Positions 35,898 to 44,291 of a stretch of 64,000 nt of DNA are shown here, in pieces; position 1 is the first letter of the stretch; the number at the start of each line of letters is the position of its first letter. Under the pieces are notes generated by a model. That model made no database searches, had not been told where the DNA came from, and saw nothing but the letters and a program-made list of their open reading frames with translations. The stretch lies in NCBI GenBank assembly GCA_020632975.1, contig JACKEL010000006.1:186001-250000 (forward strand), given 5' to 3'. Source of the DNA: Myxococcales bacterium. GTDB taxonomy: Bacteria > Myxococcota_C > UBA6777. Both the position numbers and the translations under genes were made by a program.

Positions 35898-36427
35898 GAT
35901 ATTCGGAACGTTCGGGACAGATTCGGCGGGCACGGAGGCCATCTGTACCAACTAATTATCTACTCATTGATATGAAAGAGATAGGTTATTTTTTGAAAAT
36001 CGTAGGCCAAGTCACTTCCCAAACTCCCTTGAGTTTGCGAAGTCGATTTTCCGAAAGAAATCTGTTTGATTTTAACCTATCTTTCAATGAGTTGGAATTA
36101 GGTAGTTGGTACAGATATCCGCGGCATTTCGGGCGGGCACGGAGGCCCGCCCCGGATAGAATGATATCCAATTGTTCCAGGGGCGACCCTCCGTGGTCGC
36201 CCAAACCGAATACCGTGATATCCAATCCCATTCGGCCACGGGCGACCCTCCGTGGTCGCCCGATATTCCGCGCCCGCCCGATATACCGTGATATTCGATT
36301 TCATTCCACGGGCGACCCTCCGTGGTCGCCCGATATACCATGATATCCAATCCCATTCGGCCACGGGCGACCCTCCGTGGGCGCCCGACATTCCGTAATC
36401 GCCCGATATTCGGGATATTTGAATATC
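35898..36427. repeat. Second palindromic repeat cluster
   Basis: The gap between usp and the S9 peptidase holds at least six units related to the ftsA-ftsZ array. They begin with GATATCC/GATATTC (36114, 36163, 36217, 36290, 36342 and a leading partial unit near 35898). Each has a GC-rich palindromic core, either GGGCGGGCACGG...CCCGCCCC or GGGCGACC...GGTCGCCC. Unit spacing here varies (49-73 bases), unlike the 50-base array. The leading unit is broken by a 176-bp palindrome. No coding sequence is supported in this 560-base stretch. Confidence 0.85.
35941..36116. repeat. 176-bp long palindrome (MITE-like)
   Basis: The ends ATCTGTACCAACTA (35941-35954) and TAGTTGGTACAGAT (36103-36116) are perfect inverted repeats. 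Pairing continues inward with small gaps: ACTCATTGA...AAAGA...TAGGTTA against its complement, then GAAAATCG/CGATTTTC, and ACTTC-CAAACTC/GAGTTTG-GAAGT around a CCTT loop. The whole unit can fold into one long hairpin. It is AT-rich against GC-rich neighbours and sits inside a broken palindromic repeat unit, as an inserted miniature element would. No transposase is encoded. Confidence 0.8.
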
Positions 36428-36454
36428 CCAATTCCCCCCCCGCGCAGGCCAACC

Positions 36455-38422
36455 TCAAGAAAAGAGCACATGCTCTTTCAGAAAATCCATCAACTCCCGA
36501 TAATAGGCAAGGATCGTCTCAGACTTTCTCCATCCATGTCCTTCGCCAGCGAAGAGACGATAGATGTGAGGAACACCGCGCGACTTGAGAGCTTGTGCGA
36601 TGGAGGCTGACTGATCGGGGGGAACGACGCGATCTTCGTCGCCTTGGAAGATCGCCACGGGATCTTGGATCTTGTTTGCATGGAAGATCGGGGACCAAGT
36701 GCGATAACGCTCTGCGGCTTCAGGCAAGGGGCCGACCAGCGAATCGAGGTAACGCGCTTCAAACTTGTGTGTATCAGCAGCGAGCGTAAACAGGTTGGAG
36801 ACCCCAAAGAGGCTGACACCCGCGCGAAACAAACCAGGATGATGGACCAAGGCATTCAGCACAGTGTACCCACCCGCGCTCCCACCGCGAATCACGAGTC
36901 TTTCGGGGTCTGCGAGTTTTTGCTCAATCAAAGCTTTGGCGGCTCCTGCGGCATCTTCGACGTCCACCTCTCCCCAACGCTCACGCAAAGCATCACGGTA
37001 GGCTTTTCCGTACCCAGTGCTTCCGCGATAATTGACAGCAAGAAGACCAAAGCCGCGGCTTGTAAAGAACGCAACATCCGAGGAATACGAAGCCACACGT
37101 TGCGCGGTAGGACCCCCATGGATATCCAAGATAACGGGTGGAAGCCCCGTGCCTTGGTGCGTGGCCGAAGAAGGCGCGTAATACAGGCCAAAAACTTCGG
37201 TTCCATCAGAAGCAGACCAAGAGATCGGCTTGGGCGTAGGCAAAAAGTCGGTAGCGAGGCGTTCACCTGTCGCGCGGCGCAAGATCCACGGACCTTTCGA
37301 AAGGTCGGTGGTTTCGATGCCCTCTTCGCTGGCAAAAGGCGAGGTTTCAGGAAGTGCATAAGGCGAGGCCTCTGCATCTGTTTGGGCTTGTTCCTGCCAT
37401 GCTTGCACAACGACACGTTGAGGGATCTGGGCCGAAGATGCGAGATAACCGACCTTGGGCGCACGGGCAGAACAAACAGGCTGTGAGATCGCGGTATAAG
37501 GCATCTCCAAGGGGAAGCACTCTCCGCTTTCCACATCGCAGCGCCACAACGAAGAGATCCCTTGGTCATTGCGCAAAAAGACGAGACTGCGGCCATCATG
37601 CGACCAAGCATACGTCCGCATCCCTTGGACCCAAGCGGGCTCCATCAAGGAACATCCGAGATCCAAAAGCGTCCGCCAAGCTCCTTCGTAGATATCGTAA
37701 AGAACGAGCTGATCCCAGTCACTTTCCGTCGTAATGTAGCTAAGATACCGACCATCGGGCGAAAAGGCAGGTTGAAAGACGGGTGTTTGTTGGCCGCCAG
37801 CGATCAGCGTGGTGTCGCTGAGATCGGTTGCGGAAGCATCGACGTGCGCAACAAGCAAACGACAACCATCCCAAGGCATGTTTGGATGATCCCATTCAAT
37901 CCACGCAATCGTCGCACCATCGGGATGAACCGCAGGTTGCATATAAAAGTCTGCGCCTGAAACCAATCGATGTGGCCAGCGACGTCCTTCGACATCGACC
38001 GTAGCAAGGCAGTCTTTGCCTTCATACGAGTGAACATAAAGTACCCACCGCCCAAAAGAGTCGATGACGGGAGCAGCAGCCGCTCCAAAGCCCGGTGTAA
38101 TCGGCCAAGGTGCACCTGAAGAAAGGCGTTGCATATACAAACGTCCGCTTTTTTCAGCATAAACGACGTGCCCATGGGCGACATCAAAGTCACCGCCGCC
38201 ATAACCAACACGCGCGCGAACGTGATGTTCTTCTGTCAAATCGCGCGGTGCATCCCCTAGCGAACAAGCCACCAAAACGCCACGATCCGAGCGTTCTTCG
38301 AGCCACACCAAAGCATCGCTTTCATTGTCCCAACGCAGCTCACGAAAACGAAGGCTCTGCGAAACAGCTTCCGCTGAAACGGGACTCGGCCACAACCCAT
38401 AAGGGACGACTTGTTTGCTCAT
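36455..38422 (-). CDS. S9-family serine peptidase (prolyl oligopeptidase type)
   Basis: The 655-aa product has an N-terminal beta-propeller (about 1-380) and a C-terminal alpha/beta-hydrolase domain (about 400-655), the dipeptidyl aminopeptidase/acylaminoacyl-peptidase layout. The triad is visible: Ser in GGSAGG (about 512-517), Asp in GDEDRVVPP (about 594) and His in GEGHGW (about 630). No signal peptide is seen, so it is likely cytosolic. ATG 38422 is chosen because AAAGGAT precedes it by six bases; the longer frame to 38473 would overlap the thrC stop. It lies 50 bases downstream of thrC on the same strand and probably shares its transcript. Confidence 0.93.
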   Translation of the reverse strand: MSKQVVPYGLWPSPVSAEAVSQSLRFRELRWDNESDALVWLEERSDRGVLVACSLGDAPRDLTEEHHVRARVGYGGGDFDVAHGHVVYAEKSGRLYMQRLSSGAPWPITPGFGAAAAPVIDSFGRWVLYVHSYEGKDCLATVDVEGRRWPHRLVSGADFYMQPAVHPDGATIAWIEWDHPNMPWDGCRLLVAHVDASATDLSDTTLIAGGQQTPVFQPAFSPDGRYLSYITTESDWDQLVLYDIYEGAWRTLLDLGCSLMEPAWVQGMRTYAWSHDGRSLVFLRNDQGISSLWRCDVESGECFPLEMPYTAISQPVCSARAPKVGYLASSAQIPQRVVVQAWQEQAQTDAEASPYALPETSPFASEEGIETTDLSKGPWILRRATGERLATDFLPTPKPISWSASDGTEVFGLYYAPSSATHQGTGLPPVILDIHGGPTAQRVASYSSDVAFFTSRGFGLLAVNYRGSTGYGKAYRDALRERWGEVDVEDAAGAAKALIEQKLADPERLVIRGGSAGGYTVLNALVHHPGLFRAGVSLFGVSNLFTLAADTHKFEARYLDSLVGPLPEAAERYRTWSPIFHANKIQDPVAIFQGDEDRVVPPDQSASIAQALKSRGVPHIYRLFAGEGHGWRKSETILAYYRELMDFLKEHVLFS

Positions 38423-38472
38423 CTTTGATCCTTTCTCTAGTGCTTCCAACAACGAGCGAGTCGCGAAAGACA

Positions 38473-39831
38473 CTATCTCCCAGAAAAACTCGCACCAAAT
38501 GTATCCATCAAATAAGCATGAAATGCGTCGTAAGATGCGTCGATTTGCGTGAAGGATTCGTCGCCTTCCAAAGCTTCGCGCATCGAAGCGGGGAGTTCAG
38601 GGTCCACCCCTAAGATCGACTGCATGGCTTCGGGAAACTTCGCAGGATGAGCCGTTTCGACGATCAACACGGGTCCTTGATCTTGCGATTGTTGGCGATA
38701 GCGTTGCATCCCACACCATGCCACCGCACCGTGCGGCTCCAACGTTACCCCTTGGGCGTACGCATTACGCATGGTTTGCGCGGTCTCTTCGTCAGAAACA
38801 CTTGTTGAGAAAAAGTCTCCACGCAGTTCCGCCATCTCAGGAGAACGATGCAGCGTTCCAACTTCGTCCATCTGTCCGCCGTAAACCTCGACGAGACGGG
38901 CAAGATTGGAGGGATGCCCAACGTTCATGGCATTGGAGAGACAGTTTCGTGAGGGAACGATCTTTTCGTAAGCCCCAGACTGGAGGAAGCGTGGGAACTC
39001 ATCATTTTCGTTGACGGCAGCCACAAGATGCCGCAGACCCGCCCCGCAGGACCGAGCGATCCACGCCCCCATGATATTCCCAAAGTTGCCACAAGGCACG
39101 ACAACACCCATCTCCCCTTGCGCTTGCGTGATCTGCGCCCAAGCATAAGAGTAGTACACACTTTGCGGCAGCAAACGACCGATATTAATCGAATTGGCCG
39201 AAGACAAGGGCATCTGCGAAAGAGAGTCATCTGCAAAAGCGCGTTTGACAAATGCTTGGCAGTCATCAAACTTCCCATCGACAGAGACACTTCGGATGTT
39301 TTTTCGCAGCGTGGTCATCAGTCTGCGTTGTCGTTCGCTGACCTCATCTTTGGGAAACAAAACAACCACTTGGATGCCAGGAACATCATAAAAAGCGTGC
39401 GCAATCGCGCTTCCTGTATCACCCGATGTCGCGGTCAAGATCAGCAACTCGCGTCCATCTTCAGCCAAAAAACGCGACATCATGCGCGCCATGGCCCGCG
39501 CTGCAAAGTCCTTGAAAGACGCCGTCGGTCCTTGATCAAGGCGGAGAATAAAGTTTCCTTGTCCCACATCTTCGATAGGAACGGGGAAATTGTAGGCATC
39601 TTGGCACAACGCAGACAAAGCCTCCGCATCGAGATCTTCTTGTACAAAGGGCATCAAGATCTCTTCGGCCAAGGCTGCGTAAGAAAGAGAGGGCCAACGT
39701 TTCTGTTGTTCAGCAGAAAAGGAAGGGAAAGACTCTGGCAAGTAAAGCCCTCGATCGGGTGCTTGCCCCGCCAACAGAGCTTCGCGAAAAGACACCGCTG
39801 GGGCCTGATGATTGGTGCTTCGATAACGCAT
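38473..39831 (-). CDS. thrC: Threonine synthase
   Basis: Threonine synthase converts O-phosphohomoserine to threonine using pyridoxal phosphate. The 452-aa product begins with the typical MRYRSTN and GLYLPE segment, has the PLP Lys in TASFKDFAARA (about 101-111), the phosphate-binding ATSGDTGSA and the GNFGN motif near the middle. It belongs to the longer (ThrC class II-like) type. ATG 39831 follows GAGAAAGGAT, the same 10-base site found before the S9 gene. The frame extends to 39993, but that extra part is unlike the family. Confidence 0.95.
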   Translation of the reverse strand: MRYRSTNHQAPAVSFREALLAGQAPDRGLYLPESFPSFSAEQQKRWPSLSYAALAEEILMPFVQEDLDAEALSALCQDAYNFPVPIEDVGQGNFILRLDQGPTASFKDFAARAMARMMSRFLAEDGRELLILTATSGDTGSAIAHAFYDVPGIQVVVLFPKDEVSERQRRLMTTLRKNIRSVSVDGKFDDCQAFVKRAFADDSLSQMPLSSANSINIGRLLPQSVYYSYAWAQITQAQGEMGVVVPCGNFGNIMGAWIARSCGAGLRHLVAAVNENDEFPRFLQSGAYEKIVPSRNCLSNAMNVGHPSNLARLVEVYGGQMDEVGTLHRSPEMAELRGDFFSTSVSDEETAQTMRNAYAQGVTLEPHGAVAWCGMQRYRQQSQDQGPVLIVETAHPAKFPEAMQSILGVDPELPASMREALEGDESFTQIDASYDAFHAYLMDTFGASFSGR

Positions 39832-40007
39832 GCGAACCTTATCCTTTCTCTGTCCATCGGGGCCTTCACAACATCTGCACGCGCGAGTACCCGACATCAC
39901 GAGCTTTTTCCACAGAGTCCACCTAGACTCCTCCCGTGACCCCTTGCGGTTTCGTACACAACAAGCAATCCTAGGAATGGTCACAAGACGCATAGAGGAT
40001 TCGTCTC

Positions 40008-41441
40008 ATGTTTGCAACTGCCCACAACCTCTCTTTCTTTGATTTGGCTTGGCAAGGAACGCTGCATCGCAGCTATAGCCTAGGGCTCTTGCTTTACTTC
40101 GCCTTCGTCCTCTGGTGGTTTTTCCGACAACAACGGCAACTCCGCCACCAAGCACGAGAGCTGCAAACACAAGCAGAAACCTCTCTCCAACGTCTCCAAG
40201 CCCTTTCCTTTCCGAGCGAACAAGCTGCTTGGCCTGCATTTCTTCGAGAGCACGGGCTTTACGAGCTAGCCAACTCCCAAGAAACAGGGCACGCTCTCCC
40301 CGCTTTTGAGTCCATCCAACAGCGATGGCTCCAACGCACCCTCCCCACCCCAACCAAACAACCACTCGAAACCACCCTATTGGGCTGGCCCCCCGTAGCC
40401 ATCGGACTTTGCGGAACCCTCTTGGGGCTTCTTTACCAAACGACGGCACCATGGACCTCTGCGCTTTGGCCCGCATTTGTAGGGCTTGTGGCATCTTTGG
40501 TCGGAATCTCTCTCCAACATCTGTTGGTGCGAGCACAACACACGTACCTACAAAGCGACGCACAACAACGCCAGCAACACACAGCTTGGCTCGATAAACT
40601 CTGTGGCCATCTCCCTGTCCCTCGCAAAACGCGCGGTGGTGTACAGATCCTAGAAGGACTTCAACGCAGCGTTACGCAGCTCCTCGAAGCCCAAGCGAAC
40701 CACCCCACCCAAGATCTCATGGTCGCTTTGACCCAACAACAAGAGCAAAACCACCAACAGCTCGAACAGATCGTCGAAGGCATCCAACAACTCAATGCCC
40801 TTCCCGAACGACTCCACTTGTTGACCGAGCCCCTTGAGCGCGCAGATCAAAGTCTGCAAACTTGGTGCTCTACACTCGATCAAATGGACGAAAAGCTTCA
40901 GCGCTTTTCTCGTGTCCTAGCAGAAGGTCTCGAACCCATCGCCCATAGCGAACGCCTCTTGAGCGAGCGCATCGCTGCTTTGAGCCGTCATTACGTGGCC
41001 CTTAGCGATATGCTCGAACGCATCGAACAACACGAGCGTTTGTTACCGCAACGCACCGCAGATCTTATGAAACTCTCGTTGCGACCAGCACATCAGCTTC
41101 TCCAACGCGCAAGTTTGAGCCTCGTTCGCCTCCTCGAACAAGCCCTCAACCAACAAACCCGCGAGCGCGAAGGTTGGCGTCGTTTGATGGGCGAACTCAA
41201 CGAGCGTTTGAACAGCTTTGATCGTCTGACCCACACCCACGAAAAGATGAACCACGAACTGAGCAATATCGCGGACAACCTAACTGAACTCTCCACCCAG
41301 ATCCGCTTCCGTCCGATTATCCCGACACTCAACCAAGAAGACACACAAAACATGAGCGAAGCACTTGAAACCGAGATCGAACAGCTTCTCAACGAAGGCT
41401 TTCAAGATATCCAAGCCCCACCGCCTCATGATCCTTCTTGA
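40008..41441 (+). CDS. MotA/TolQ/ZorA-topology coiled-coil membrane protein
   Basis: The 477-aa product has one membrane helix near the N-terminus (about 23-41), a cytoplasmic stretch, then two adjacent helices (about 122-141 and 147-172) and a long Gln/Leu/Glu-rich coiled-coil tail (about 180-460). The helix pair GLCGTLLGLL...FVGLVASLVGISLQ resembles the pore helices of MotA/TolQ/ExbB proteins, and the long tail resembles ZorA of the Zorya system. No ZorB/MotB/ExbD-like partner with a membrane Asp lies next to it. It starts after AGAGGA. The next genes encode TerB-like, C2, FHA and kinase proteins on the same strand. Ion-channel function is inference from topology and motif only. Confidence 0.62.
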   Translation: MFATAHNLSFFDLAWQGTLHRSYSLGLLLYFAFVLWWFFRQQRQLRHQARELQTQAETSLQRLQALSFPSEQAAWPAFLREHGLYELANSQETGHALPAFESIQQRWLQRTLPTPTKQPLETTLLGWPPVAIGLCGTLLGLLYQTTAPWTSALWPAFVGLVASLVGISLQHLLVRAQHTYLQSDAQQRQQHTAWLDKLCGHLPVPRKTRGGVQILEGLQRSVTQLLEAQANHPTQDLMVALTQQQEQNHQQLEQIVEGIQQLNALPERLHLLTEPLERADQSLQTWCSTLDQMDEKLQRFSRVLAEGLEPIAHSERLLSERIAALSRHYVALSDMLERIEQHERLLPQRTADLMKLSLRPAHQLLQRASLSLVRLLEQALNQQTREREGWRRLMGELNERLNSFDRLTHTHEKMNHELSNIADNLTELSTQIRFRPIIPTLNQEDTQNMSEALETEIEQLLNEGFQDIQAPPPHDPS

Positions 41442-41596
41442 TACCTTAGAGCCACAGCCATCCACCCAAGAACTTTTCTGAGGCCAGCACAAAGAGCCTT
41501 GAGCCGAAGACCAAACCACGGTATCAACAAAAACAAAACAACAACCCCAAACCCCCTTTTCCAAAAGGCCCCTTGAAGGACCGCAAGGAGCGAGCG

Positions 41597-41989
41597 ATGC
41601 CAACCCTTACCGAATGTGCAGATGCGATGTTGTTCTTGCTCGACTACATGGTCGGGATCGACAAAAACTTGGATGCCCAAGAAACCCGTTACTTTATTCA
41701 AGTGGCCCGACAACTCAATCAAAACGACTTCTCGACGGTCCAACAAAAAATACAGTGGGTGGCCCAACTCAGCAGTGATCCAAGCTACGATCAAAAGCGC
41801 CTCTTGTGCGAAGCTTGCGAACTCATCCGTCAACACGACCGCATCGAAGAGTCGTTGCAGATGTTGCGCAAGATGGCCGCTGTTGATGGGCACATCCACG
41901 AACGCGAACAAGAACTCTTTGACCAGATATGTCACGAATTTGGCGTTCCCAGCACTCCACTGACTTTGGATGCTGCACAACTGCCTTAA
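41597..41989 (+). CDS. TerB-family tellurite-resistance-like protein
   Basis: The 130-aa, all-helical product fits the TerB/DjlA-like fold: an acidic metal-site pattern in the first half (YMVGIDKNLDAQETRY) and its partner near the end (KMAAVDGHIHEREQELFDQI, about 95-114), each with the paired Asp/Glu residues that bind metal in this family. ATG 41597 follows AAGGAG; the upstream TTG at 41573 is not needed. TerB proteins link stress, membrane complexes and phage-defence-type systems. It is 155 bases downstream of the ZorA-like gene and 49 bases before the C2 protein gene. Confidence 0.82.
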   Translation: MPTLTECADAMLFLLDYMVGIDKNLDAQETRYFIQVARQLNQNDFSTVQQKIQWVAQLSSDPSYDQKRLLCEACELIRQHDRIEESLQMLRKMAAVDGHIHEREQELFDQICHEFGVPSTPLTLDAAQLP

Positions 41990-42038
41990 CGAAGGTTTCT
42001 CTCATTCCACGCGAACGCAACACAATAAGGAGCAAGAA

Positions 42039-42818
42039 ATGCCCCAGATGCGCGCCTCTCATTGGTTTCTTGGATGGTTCTTGGCTGCTGCACTTCTTTT
42101 CCCACAAGCCACACACGCTGCCACCTACCTCATCACTGTCATCGATGCACGCATCGCCCCGCACAAAGCCAACAAACGTCGATGGGACGGTGGTTTTGGA
42201 AAAATGACTCTCCCCGATGTCTTTGTGCAACTTGAGATCGGCGGCAAACGCTTTAAGACCCTCGTGGCCCCCAACACCCTTTATCCTTCTTGGAAGACCT
42301 CTTGGACCATCCAAAGCCACGGTAAAGAGCGCCTTTATATCAAGGTGATGGACAAGGATCTCACAGACAACGATCTGATCGGCGAAGGCGATGTCATGCT
42401 CGAAAAAGTCCCCGCCAAGCTCTTTTTTGGTCAGGTTCTTGCCTTGCGTATCACCGTCGAAAAGATGCCCGAACCCAAAAAAGCACACCCCGTCCTTCCT
42501 CCTCCCCCCCGTGTACCGCGTCGTGTCGAGCCTCCCAAGGCACCCAAAAAACAAGTTGAGCCCGCAAAACCCGCAAAGCCCGCAAAACAAGTTGAACCTG
42601 CGAAGCCTACAAAACAAGTTGAGCCCGCAAAGCCCGCAAAACCCGCGAAACAAGTCGAGCCCGCAAAGCCCGCAAAACAAGTCGAGCCCGCAAAGCCCGC
42701 AAAGCCTGCGAAACAAGCGGCTCCTCCCAAGGCAACGGTCACCCCCAAGCCCCCTGTCGCTCCCAAAGCACCGACTTCCCGACCTGTTGCCCCCCCAACC
42801 TCTCGCAAGACCAAGTAA
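42039..42818 (+). CDS. Secreted C2-domain protein with Pro/Lys/Ala repeat tail
   Basis: The 259-aa product has a signal peptide (about 1-24, ending THA), a C2-like domain (about 26-145) with LPDVFVQLEIGGKRFKT and YPSWKTSWTI strands and the calcium-loop-like DKDLTDNDLIGEGD (about 107-120), and a low-complexity tail. The tail (about 165-230) is a tandem series of VEPAKPAKPAKQ-type units at both protein and DNA level. ATG 42039 follows TAAGGAG; the frame start at 41970 is not supported. The role is likely membrane or surface binding in the envelope. Confidence 0.82.
   Translation: MPQMRASHWFLGWFLAAALLFPQATHAATYLITVIDARIAPHKANKRRWDGGFGKMTLPDVFVQLEIGGKRFKTLVAPNTLYPSWKTSWTIQSHGKERLYIKVMDKDLTDNDLIGEGDVMLEKVPAKLFFGQVLALRITVEKMPEPKKAHPVLPPPPRVPRRVEPPKAPKKQVEPAKPAKPAKQVEPAKPTKQVEPAKPAKPAKQVEPAKPAKQVEPAKPAKPAKQAAPPKATVTPKPPVAPKAPTSRPVAPPTSRKTK
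42541..42720 (+). repeat. In-frame tandem repeat in the C2 protein gene
   Basis: Units coding for KQVEPAKPA with extra KPA triplets repeat about six times across this stretch, with few base changes between copies. The repeat keeps the frame and gives a positively charged, extended tail. Copy number may vary between strains. Confidence 0.75.
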
Positions 42819-42935
42819 CCACCCCCAACCGCTCTCTCCTTGCTTTCGCAGAGGGCTCATGCCACAATCCCCCGCATCCAAACCAAGCAAAGAGCCCCAG
42901 CTTCTCACACGATAGGTTCTTGAAGAAGAAAGTAG

Positions 42936-44159
42936 ATGCCCATGGCTTCGCAGTCAGCGACAGGACAATATCTAGGTATCCGCTTGACCGTGCAATCGGA
43001 GATCCCCCAAGACCCATTCTACGTCCCCAAAGACTACTTCCCCTCTGAAGGCTCCGAAGGCATCCGCATCGGGCGCGCCAAAGACTGTGAAGTTTCGCTT
43101 CCAGATACGGGGATCTCAGGACTCCACTGTCGCCTAAAAAATAGCCCCAATGGATTTTTCGTCGAAGATATGGGCAGCCGCAATGGCACTTTTTTAAGCG
43201 GTCGTGCACTCGCCCAAGCAGAACAGGCCATCTTGCGCGATGGAGACATCATCGACATCCATCCTTACCGAATCACCGTCCACTTGGGCGCTTCGGTCTT
43301 CCGCCCCACCACACAAGCCCCCCAAGATGGGATGGAAAGCACACGCGATCTTGGCCAAGACATGTTGCAAAGCTTGCTCACAGGCGAAGACACTTCGGCC
43401 CCCACGCTCCTTTGGCTCAACAGTCCCCAAGGAAAAAAACAATTTGTGCTCAAAGAGTACGAAGACTTTACCATCGGTCGTGGCGAATCCTGCACGCTCT
43501 CGCTCGGCGATGACGCGATCAGCCGAGAACACGCAAGCATCCGCCGAGACTGGACAGGCGTGACCATCCGCGACATGGACAGCCGCAATGGTGTGATCGT
43601 CAATGGACTGATGATCCGCAAAGGCAGCGAACAAGAACTCAAGCACAATGATCGCATCGTCTTGGGTCCTTACCAATTTATTTTTCATGATCCTTTTGCG
43701 GTAGAGATGGCCGACAAGATGAGTTCTCTTCCCGCGCATCTTCGCGGCGATGACGACTCAACGCTCCCTCCTACCGCCATGAACAGCGGCTCTTTCGCCA
43801 CGATGCCCCTCTCAGATGAGCCCATCTCTGGACAATGGGCTGCCCCCAAACGCGCCGCTGCTCCGCCACCAGCAGCCCCAGCTCGCCGCTCCACAGGTGC
43901 ATCACCAGCGTTTCAACCTTCGACGCCTCCGCCTTCTGCGTCGATCCCGAAACCTTCTTCGCCGCCCCCTGCTGCGAGACCGACACCTGCCCCAGAGCCA
44001 CCACCCGCTCCTGCTCCAGAGCCTGTGGCGATTCCTGTCGTGGCTCCTCCTGCTCCCCCTGGCCTGCGGCCAGCGCAAAGAATCTTCCTCTGGATGGGTG
44101 GATTCTTGCTCGCCCTACTTTTGGGGGTGCTCGCTTTTTTGCTATTTTTGGCCCCTTGA
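42936..44159 (+). CDS. Double FHA-domain membrane protein
   Basis: The 407-aa product has two forkhead-associated domains (about 32-110 and 165-250). Both keep the phosphothreonine-binding core: IRIGRAKDCEVSLPD...SGLHCRL...DMGSRNGTF in the first and TIGRGESCTLSLGDD...SREHASI...DMDSRNGVIVNG in the second. A Pro/Ala-rich disordered stretch follows (about 290-378), and a C-terminal membrane helix (about 383-405) leaves the FHA domains in the cytosol. It lies upstream of the Ser/Thr kinase gene, whose phosphorylated targets it probably reads. The ATG at 42936 has a weak purine-rich site; ATG 42942 is an alternative. Confidence 0.9.
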   Translation: MPMASQSATGQYLGIRLTVQSEIPQDPFYVPKDYFPSEGSEGIRIGRAKDCEVSLPDTGISGLHCRLKNSPNGFFVEDMGSRNGTFLSGRALAQAEQAILRDGDIIDIHPYRITVHLGASVFRPTTQAPQDGMESTRDLGQDMLQSLLTGEDTSAPTLLWLNSPQGKKQFVLKEYEDFTIGRGESCTLSLGDDAISREHASIRRDWTGVTIRDMDSRNGVIVNGLMIRKGSEQELKHNDRIVLGPYQFIFHDPFAVEMADKMSSLPAHLRGDDDSTLPPTAMNSGSFATMPLSDEPISGQWAAPKRAAAPPPAAPARRSTGASPAFQPSTPPPSASIPKPSSPPPAARPTPAPEPPPAPAPEPVAIPVVAPPAPPGLRPAQRIFLWMGGFLLALLLGVLAFLLFLAP

Positions 44160-44223
44160 CACAAACTATGAAACCAAGACAAACAGCTTGCTCTTTATTA
44201 TGAATTTTAAGGTGAAGAGGGAT

Positions 44224-44253
44224 TTGACATTCTGGGCAAACCATGCGTAGCAT
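44224..44253 (+). promoter_or_regulatory. Sigma-70-like promoter of the kinase gene
   Basis: TTGACA (44224-44229) and TAGCAT (44248-44253) are 18 bases apart. Transcription would start near 44260, which favours ATG 44292 over GTG 44256 as the kinase start. Confidence 0.5.
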
Positions 44254-44291
44254 GGGTGCTTAAATCCTCTAACCGTGCTTTAGCGTCAGAG

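Noticed and set aside
35972..36343. Protein-coding gene in the second repeat cluster
   Set aside because: The frame is made of translated palindromic repeats (Gly/Asp/Pro/Trp patterns) and overlaps the 176-bp palindrome; no ribosome site is seen.
40008..41441. Complete Zorya defence system
   Set aside because: Only a ZorA-like topology is seen; ZorB, ZorC, ZorD and ZorE genes are absent from the neighbourhood.
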